Part shown: in pieces, positions 7,893 to 12,060 of the stretch | Position numbering within the stretch: position 1 is the first letter of the stretch | How the letters are laid out: each line of letters starts with the position of its first letter | NCBI RefSeq assembly: GCF_000955955.1 | Contig: NZ_JYJG01000240.1 | Span: 1-16,550, forward strand | Source: Lentzea aerocolonigenes | GTDB taxonomy: Bacteria; Actinomycetota; Actinomycetes; Mycobacteriales; Pseudonocardiaceae | Direction: 5' to 3' | DNA length: 16,550 nt | Position numbers and translations under genes: made by a program | The notes under the pieces: generated by a model | The model's input: only the letters and a program-made list of their open reading frames with translations | Told to the model about the DNA's origin: nothing | The model's database searches: none

Positions 7893-8071
7893 GGCTGGGT
7901 CCTGATCTCGTCGCCGTCGCGCAGCTGGTGGCGGCACGCGCGGACCTCGGGCACGCCGTTGATCTCCGCGACGCAGCCGAAGCAGACGCCGATGCCGCAG
8001 AAGAACCGTCCTGGCAACAGTTCCGCGACGTGGGCGGCCTCGCGCCGCACGCCGTTGAAGGTCACCTTCAC
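7889..8071 (-). CDS. Miniature (2Fe-2S)-binding subunit of the dehydrogenase complex
   Basis: Predicted 60-residue plant-ferredoxin-like protein. Cysteines at 25, 30, 33 and 46 give C-x4-C-x2-C-x12-C within FFCGIGVCFGCV and VRACRH, which is the ligand pattern of small subunits such as HcnA or the D-hydroxyproline dehydrogenase gamma-type subunit. It probably transfers electrons between flavin centres of the complex or to the respiratory chain. Homologues are usually about 80-105 residues, and here the segment between the first beta hairpin and the cluster loop looks shortened. GTG at 8071 is supported by GGAGG at 8079-8083 with 7-base spacing and by a GTGA overlap with the upstream stop, so an extended start seems unlikely. 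Confidence 0.85.
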   Translation of the reverse strand: MKVTFNGVRREAAHVAELLPGRFFCGIGVCFGCVAEINGVPEVRACRHQLRDGDEIRTQP

Positions 8072-9147
8072 ACCATCACCTCCGGCCGGTCGACGCGGAA
8101 CGGATGCGGGTCGACGTGCGGCGCCGCACCGGTGAGCAGCTCGGCCAGCAGACGGCCGGTCGCGGGTGCCAGGCCGACGCCCGCGCCCTCGTGGCCCGTG
8201 GCGTGCCAGAGACCTGGTGTGCGCGGGTCCTCGCCGATGATCGGCAGGTGGTCGGGCGCGTAGGGGCGGAAGCCGCCGTACGCGCGCATCACCGGCACGT
8301 CGGTGAGCATCGGGAAGAGCGCGATTGCTTTGCGTGCCAATGCTTTCAGTACCTTGCTCTCGATCGTGTCGTCGAAGCCCCCGCGCTGCCGGCTCGACCC
8401 GATCAGCACCGTGCCCGCCTGGGTCGACTCGACGACGCCGGACGTCTGCAGGTCGGCGTCACCGCTCGCGACCGCGCCGACGTAGTCCGCGTCGTACACC
8501 TTGTGCCGGATCCTGCCGGGGATCGGGGTCGTCACGAGCACCACGCCGCGCCGGGGCAGCACGTTGACGCCGAAATGCCGCGCCCACGGCCCGGTGGCGT
8601 TGACGACCGCACCGCAGCTGATCACACCGGTGGACGTGGTCACTGAACGGCCGTCCGTTGTGGACACGCCGGCGTTGATGACCTTGATGCCGCGCAGCAG
8701 GGCCCGGGTGGCCTTGACCGGGTTGAGCTGCGCGTCCTGCAGGTAGTGGACCGCTGCGGTGATCTCCGGGTTCAGGTGCGGTTCGTGGGCCAGGGCTTCG
8801 GCAGCGGTGAGCTCGCACGCGTCGATGCCCGCCGCTCGTTGCTTGGCGGCGAACGCGCGCAACGGTTCGGCGGCGTCGGCGGTGGTCGCGACGACCAGGC
8901 CGCCCTTTTCCTCCCACTCGCAGTCCTCGGCGAGCGACGGCCACAACTCGCGGCTCGCCACCGCGAGTTCCAGCTCCGGGCCGGGCTCCTTGTCGCTGAC
9001 CAGGACGTTGCCCTCACCGGCCGAGCTGGTGCCCGACGCCGGCCCGCACCGGTCGACGACGACGACGTCGAGTCCGCGGGCCACGAGAGCCTGCGCGCAC
9101 GCGGCCCCGATGATGCCCGCTCCCACGACCACGACGTCCGGGTGCAT
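8068..9147 (-). CDS. DadA-like FAD-dependent oxidoreductase, catalytic subunit of probable D-hydroxyproline dehydrogenase
   Basis: Predicted 359-residue DAO/glycine oxidase-type flavoenzyme. GAGIIG (9-14) is the Rossmann FAD motif. Near the C-terminus, FRPYAPDHLPIIGE (293-306) and a GHEGAGVGLAPATG stretch (318-331) are hallmarks of the D-amino-acid oxidase/DadA fold. It probably oxidises the secondary amine of cis-4-hydroxy-D-proline, with electrons passing to the two iron-sulfur subunits rather than to oxygen. ATG at 9147 is chosen because GGAGG at 9153-9157 lies five bases upstream; a GTG two codons earlier overlaps that ribosome site. A 27-base gap separates it from the regulator gene. Substrate choice is inferred from the operon, and proline or another D-imino acid remains possible. 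Confidence 0.88.
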   Translation of the reverse strand: MHPDVVVVGAGIIGAACAQALVARGLDVVVVDRCGPASGTSSAGEGNVLVSDKEPGPELELAVASRELWPSLAEDCEWEEKGGLVVATTADAAEPLRAFAAKQRAAGIDACELTAAEALAHEPHLNPEITAAVHYLQDAQLNPVKATRALLRGIKVINAGVSTTDGRSVTTSTGVISCGAVVNATGPWARHFGVNVLPRRGVVLVTTPIPGRIRHKVYDADYVGAVASGDADLQTSGVVESTQAGTVLIGSSRQRGGFDDTIESKVLKALARKAIALFPMLTDVPVMRAYGGFRPYAPDHLPIIGEDPRTPGLWHATGHEGAGVGLAPATGRLLAELLTGAAPHVDPHPFRVDRPEVMV

Positions 9148-9152
9148 CGCCA

Positions 9153-9157
9153 CCTCC
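9153..9157 (-). promoter_or_regulatory. Ribosome binding site of the DadA-like subunit gene
   Basis: GGAGG on the minus strand lies five bases before ATG at 9147, which fixes that start rather than the GTG at 9153. Its first base is the last base of the CGTTCA/TGAACG palindrome, so a bound repressor or a hairpin in the messenger RNA could affect translation. Confidence 0.7.
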
Positions 9158-9174
9158 GTTCAATAGAATGAACG
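9157..9174. promoter_or_regulatory. Palindromic candidate operator CGTTCA-N6-TGAACG
   Basis: Perfect 6-base arms CGTTCA (9157-9162) and TGAACG (9169-9174) flank an AT-rich 6-base centre. It occupies the gap between the stop of the XRE-cupin regulator gene and the ribosome site of the first enzyme gene. On the minus strand a TAACGT hexamer (9172-9177) overlaps one arm and fits a TANNNT -10 element, so an internal promoter repressed from this site is plausible. The symmetric site and AT-rich core suit a dimeric HTH protein, with the adjacent regulator the likeliest ligand. As an RNA hairpin it would be weak. Confidence 0.55.
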
Positions 9175-9720
9175 TTAGTGCTTCGGGTACTCCAGCACCA
9201 GTACCGAGCTGACCTCACCTTCGACCGTCTCGTACAGGTGCGGTGTCGAGCCGGGGAAGCACACGTAGTCACCGGGCCCGAGCTCGTAGGGCTGATCGGG
9301 CGGCCCTACCCGCAGGTGACCGCTCGTGACCAGCACGTGTTCCTTGCCGGGATGACCTTCGGTGGTCTGCCTGGCGCCCGGCCGGACCCGCTGGTCGTAG
9401 ATCTCCAGCACGGTGCCGCCGATGTCCATCCGCCGCATCAGGCGCAGGTCGACGGCGTCGCTGCTGAGCACCTCGACGTCCCGGGCACGCACCAGCAGCA
9501 CGTCCGGTGGCGTCCGCTCGGTCACCAGCGACGACACCGGCACGTCCAAAGCGTTCGACAAACTGAACACTGTCTCGATCGTCGGGTTGCCGGAGCCGCT
9601 CTCCAGCTGGGACAGCGTGCCCTTGGCGATGGACGACCGCCGCGCGAGCTCCGACAGTGACCACCCGCGTTGCTCCCGGATCGCCCTGATGTTGGCGCCG
9701 AGCACCTGACCCGCACTCAT
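9175..9720 (-). CDS. XRE family transcriptional regulator with C-terminal cupin domain
   Basis: Predicted 181-residue regulator. Residues 6-66 form an XRE/lambda-type HTH with LSELARRSSIAKGTLSQLES as helices 2 and 3, followed by PTIETVFSLSNALDVPVSSL. Residues about 108-178 form a small cupin barrel (RPGARQTTEGHPGKEH, then GHLRVGPP, then LGPGDYVCFPGSTPH). HTH-cupin proteins are commonly local regulators of amino acid or amine catabolism, with the cupin sensing the ligand. It is the first gene of the catabolic operon, suggesting autoregulation. ATG at 9720 places the HTH at the usual distance from the N-terminus. An in-frame ATG at 9738 would add six residues, and neither has a clear Shine-Dalgarno. 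The gene on the other side starts divergently only 30 bases away. Confidence 0.87.
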   Translation of the reverse strand: MSAGQVLGANIRAIREQRGWSLSELARRSSIAKGTLSQLESGSGNPTIETVFSLSNALDVPVSSLVTERTPPDVLLVRARDVEVLSSDAVDLRLMRRMDIGGTVLEIYDQRVRPGARQTTEGHPGKEHVLVTSGHLRVGPPDQPYELGPGDYVCFPGSTPHLYETVEGEVSSVLVLEYPKH

Positions 9721-9737
9721 AGCCACTGATCGTTGCA

Positions 9738-9743
9738 TAGGCT
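9738..9743 (+). promoter_or_regulatory. Putative -10 element of a leaderless promoter for the TerB-like gene
   Basis: TAGGCT matches TANNNT and ends seven bases before ATG at 9751, the spacing expected for an actinobacterial leaderless messenger RNA. No Shine-Dalgarno precedes that ATG. The element sits within the 30-base divergent gap shared with the XRE-cupin gene, so the two promoters must overlap. No -35 match is clear. Confidence 0.45.
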
Positions 9744-9750
9744 TGCGCCC

Positions 9751-10137
9751 ATGACTGCGTACACGGAGTCGGAGGGGCAGACCCTCCGCACGGCCGTTTT
9801 CGGTGCCATGGTGCTGGTGTCCACGGCGGACCCCGGCTCGGTCGACGAGGAGAGCTACGCCGGCATCAGGGCGATGTCCCTGCTCCCGGACGACCTGCGC
9901 GCCGTGATCGCCGCCGCCCCGCCCTCGCTGCCCCAGGGGTCGGCGTCCGATGTGGAGACCGGCGTGCTCGCCGCGCTCAAGGACGCCGTCGGGATCGTCG
10001 ACGCGCACGACCCGCGCGAGGTCCCGGTGTTCCGCGGCGCCGTGACGGAGATGGTGCGCTCGGTGGCGGGCGCGGACGGTGAGGTGGCGGTGGCCGAGAA
10101 GGAGATGGTCGCCCGCATCGTCGAAGCCCTCAGCTGA
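9751..10137 (+). CDS. Small TerB-like alpha-helical protein
   Basis: Predicted 128-residue soluble, mostly helical protein with no signal peptide or membrane span. The C-terminal part reads MVRSVAGADGEVAVAEKEMV (101-120), the V-x-x-A-D-G-E-V-x-x-x-E core of TerB/tellurite-resistance-like helical domains. The N-terminal part has VFGAMVLVSTADPGSVDEES, which may be a matching first acidic repeat. TerB-like domains are thought to bind divalent metal through such acidic residues and often sit in stress or membrane-associated complexes. No other ter genes are nearby, so tellurite resistance is not implied. ATG at 9751 is preferred over an in-frame TTG at 9733 because of the TAGGCT leaderless promoter spacing. 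Confidence 0.65.
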   Translation: MTAYTESEGQTLRTAVFGAMVLVSTADPGSVDEESYAGIRAMSLLPDDLRAVIAAAPPSLPQGSASDVETGVLAALKDAVGIVDAHDPREVPVFRGAVTEMVRSVAGADGEVAVAEKEMVARIVEALS

Positions 10138-10141
10138 ACAC

Positions 10142-10176
10142 GGCCGGCCGAGCGCTCACGTGGCGCTCGGCTGGCC
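10142..10176. terminator. Bidirectional hairpin terminator between convergent genes
   Basis: The arm GCCGAGCGC (10147-10155) pairs perfectly with GCGCTCGGC (10163-10171) across a 7-base loop. Beyond one G-T pair, four more pairs (GGCC/GGCC) extend the stem to about 14 pairs. It begins four bases after the TerB-like stop and covers the last codons and stop of the convergent SLATT-like gene, so it can serve both. There is no T-run, as is common for high-GC actinobacterial terminators. Confidence 0.65.
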
Positions 10177-11025
10177 CGCCATCCACGTGGTGTTCTCCTT
10201 GCGGAACGAGTCCTCCGCGTCCATCACCGACGCGGCCCACTCCTCCTCCGCGACGTCGGCGAGCTGGTCGCCCACGTTCGCCAGGCTGTTGGCCGCCATC
10301 GAGTACGTGAGGCGCAGCTTCTCGTACTGCCGCAGCCCCAGCCACGCCGCGCCGCTGGCGACGATCGCCGCCATCACCCCGGAGATGTCGACGTCCCAGA
10401 CGCCGAACCCCTTGCCCGCGGCCAGCACGATGGCGAGCAGCTCACCGGCGACCAGCAGGGTCCGGAACTTGCTCGCGCGCTGCTGGTGCAGGCCCGCGCT
10501 GGCCGAGTAGTACTCCTGCTGGTTGGTGATCCGCTCGTCGAGGTAGGTCTGCCGGCGTTCCTCCAGCTCCTTGCCCCGCAGCTCGGCCATCGGCGGCGTC
10601 GTCTGGCGGCTCACGTGGTGGAACGTCAGGCCGACGCCGTCGCGTGCCACGATCTCGTTGACGCGCTGCTGGAACAGCTTTCTGGCCTGCGGCAACGGCA
10701 TGGTCGCCGGGAACGGGTGGCCGCACACGGTGAACCGCCACGCGAGCGACTTGATGTCCTCGGCGATCGTGCGGCCCGCGGTCCAGTCGCGTTCGGGGCG
10801 CTGCGTCCACAGCATGATCTCCGCGAACAACGCCGCCAGGAACCCGAGCAGCGCCACCAGGGCCCAGATGTCGAACCGCCCGACCTTCCAGCTCAGCGCG
10901 CCCCCGAGGGCGGCGGCCACGGCACTGACCAGCCGCAGCTTGCTCAGCAGGAAGGTCTGCCGCTGCCCGCGCACGGCGATCTTGTCCGCGTCGTGGAAGA
11001 CGCCGGGGAAGTCCGCCTCGATCAT
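10156..11025 (-). CDS. DUF4231 / SLATT-like membrane protein (double 2TM domain)
   Basis: Predicted 289-residue membrane protein with two hydrophobic pairs, about 31-47 plus 53-73 and about 188-204 plus 213-232. Between them are AEDIKSLAWRF (88-98) and YLDERITNQQEYYS (161-174), signatures I associate with the SLATT_3-type and SLATT_1/DUF4231-type domains respectively. SLATT proteins are predicted two-TM effectors, proposed to form pores in nucleotide-signal-dependent conflict systems together with SMODS or SLOG proteins. No nucleotide synthase or SLOG gene is visible beside it. The neighbouring small ORF is a TIR-like remnant. ATG at 11025 is the start; upstream only a weak AGG is seen. The family call is firm on architecture and recalled motifs, but a defence role is inference. 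Confidence 0.75.
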   Translation of the reverse strand: MIEADFPGVFHDADKIAVRGQRQTFLLSKLRLVSAVAAALGGALSWKVGRFDIWALVALLGFLAALFAEIMLWTQRPERDWTAGRTIAEDIKSLAWRFTVCGHPFPATMPLPQARKLFQQRVNEIVARDGVGLTFHHVSRQTTPPMAELRGKELEERRQTYLDERITNQQEYYSASAGLHQQRASKFRTLLVAGELLAIVLAAGKGFGVWDVDISGVMAAIVASGAAWLGLRQYEKLRLTYSMAANSLANVGDQLADVAEEEWAASVMDAEDSFRKENTTWMAGQPSAT

Positions 11026-11118
11026 GTGCCTGTGTTATCACGCTTCGGGCCCTAACGGAGAGGTGTTCCCGGGCGATGCAGGGGTGTTCACCCGGACAGC
11101 GGAGAGGAACAACGGCCG

Positions 11119-11301
11119 ATGGGGTTGGCCTGCGCGGCGTTCATCTCGTACAGCCACGCGACGGACCACGCCCTGGGGCCCGTTGCTGCAGCGCTCGCGC
11201 GCGCGGTTCGACGCCGCTTCTGCGCGGACTCGCCGCCCATTCCGGAAACCGAGTGGCGGCAGTACCTTCCGGACATCCCTTACGACCCGCCGTGCGCGTG
11301 A
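11119..11301 (+). pseudogene. In-frame internally deleted remnant of a TIR-WD40-type protein
   Basis: This 60-codon ORF (ATG 11119, TGA 11299-11301) joins two unrelated protein ends. Residues 7-28 (AAFISYSHATDHALGPVAAA and on) match the first strand and helix of actinobacterial TIR domains. Residues about 43-59 (ETEWRQYLPDIPYDPPC) match the extreme C-terminal tail seen after the last WD40 blade in large actinobacterial TIR- or nSTAND-WD40 proteins. The several hundred residues expected between them are absent, with the join near RRRFCADSPP. The frame is still open and an AGAGG lies about 12 bases upstream, so a micro-protein could be made. Without catalytic TIR Glu and WD40 blades it cannot have the parental function. 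Chance resemblance is possible but less likely given both ends. Confidence 0.55.
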
Positions 11302-11313
11302 AGGGAGCCTCTC

Positions 11314-11967
11314 GTGAGACGCGTTCTCCCGTTCTTGTTGCTGCTGACGGCATGTGGTGGTCCGTCGGTCGGTCCCAAGATCTCCGGCGCACCTCAGCCC
11401 GGCAACCCGGTGGTGGTGACGACCGCGCCCTCCGCCGGGGCGAAACCTGCGCTGGGCAGCGCGCCCGACGACCTGCTCGACGTGGACTGGCAGCAGGCGA
11501 CGCTGACCGCGCGGTTCTGCGGTGTCGAGCAGCCGGTGACGATGAGGAACGGCGAGGCGACCGCCACGTCCACGACCTGGGGCGAGGTCGAGGTCGTGGT
11601 CAACCCGCGCAGACCCGCCTGGTTCGGCGACCTCGACGGGGACGGTCGCGACGAGGCGGCGGTCAACCTCTACTGCGAGAACGGCGGACACACGGCGTCG
11701 AGCCAGCTCGCGTTCGGGCTCGTGGTGGTGAGAACGGTCAGCGGCACGATGGAACTCATCGGTGAGATCAGCACGACGACCATGAGGGACGACGCGCCGC
11801 ACGTGCCGTCGCTGACCGAGCCGCGATTCGAGTACGGCGCGATCACGGTGCAGGAGCTCTGGTACCGGCCGGGCGACGCCAACTGCTGCCCGACCGGCGT
11901 CTCGCAGACCAGGTGGTCGGTGCGCGACGGCACCCTGAAAGCGGGCTCGGCCATCCAGGTGTCCTGA
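11314..11967 (+). CDS. Putative secreted lipoprotein with a DxDxD-type calcium loop
   Basis: Predicted 217-residue lipoprotein. The N-terminus MRRVLPFLLLLTACGG has a short basic start, a hydrophobic core and an LTAC lipobox with Cys14 as the lipidated residue. A Gly/Pro/Ser-rich linker follows to about residue 50. The folded part carries FGDLDGDGRDEAAV (104-117), an FG-GAP/EF-hand-like D-x-D-x-D-G-x-D-E loop likely to bind calcium. Cys69, Cys121, Cys191 and Cys192 could form disulfides. GTG at 11314 has AAGGGAG at 11301-11307, six bases away. That site begins on the last base of the TIR remnant's stop codon, so the two may be co-transcribed. I do not recognise a specific function; an extracytoplasmic binding or structural role is a guess. 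Confidence 0.75.
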   Translation: MRRVLPFLLLLTACGGPSVGPKISGAPQPGNPVVVTTAPSAGAKPALGSAPDDLLDVDWQQATLTARFCGVEQPVTMRNGEATATSTTWGEVEVVVNPRRPAWFGDLDGDGRDEAAVNLYCENGGHTASSQLAFGLVVVRTVSGTMELIGEISTTTMRDDAPHVPSLTEPRFEYGAITVQELWYRPGDANCCPTGVSQTRWSVRDGTLKAGSAIQVS

Positions 11968-11997
11968 CAGCTCGGATGACTTAGGCCTGAGGAAGGC

Positions 11998-12025
11998 TTG
12001 AACCTGCGTAGTTCAGGTGTAATCA
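11998..12025 (+). promoter_or_regulatory. Possible promoter of the GH29-like gene
   Basis: TTGAAC (11998-12003) resembles a -35 element, and TAATCA (12020-12025) after a 16-base spacer resembles a -10 element, about 35 bases before the ATG. The TTG at 11998 also starts a longer in-frame ORF, but a promoter fits better than an initiation codon because that extension would bury the signal peptide. The intervening ACCTG...CAGGT inverted repeat (12002-12018) might be an operator. Confidence 0.35.
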
Positions 12026-12060
12026 TCGGACCTCTCGCCGCCGCCCCGACGAGAAAAGCG

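Noticed and set aside
9741..10137. Tellurite resistance function for the TerB-like protein
   Set aside because: Only the short acidic TerB-like core is visible and no other ter genes are present, so the phenotype is not implied.
11062..11089. GGTGTTC repeated 21 bases apart upstream of the TIR remnant
   Set aside because: Seven-base match in a short GC-rich gap with no clear promoter near it; could be chance.
11082..11093. GGGTG-TT-CACCC inverted repeat
   Set aside because: The two-base loop is too tight for an RNA hairpin, and there is no supporting promoter or operator context.
11998..12060. TTG-initiated 21-residue extension of the GH29-like protein
   Set aside because: It would place extra polar sequence before a good signal peptide, and the TTG coincides with a plausible -35 element.
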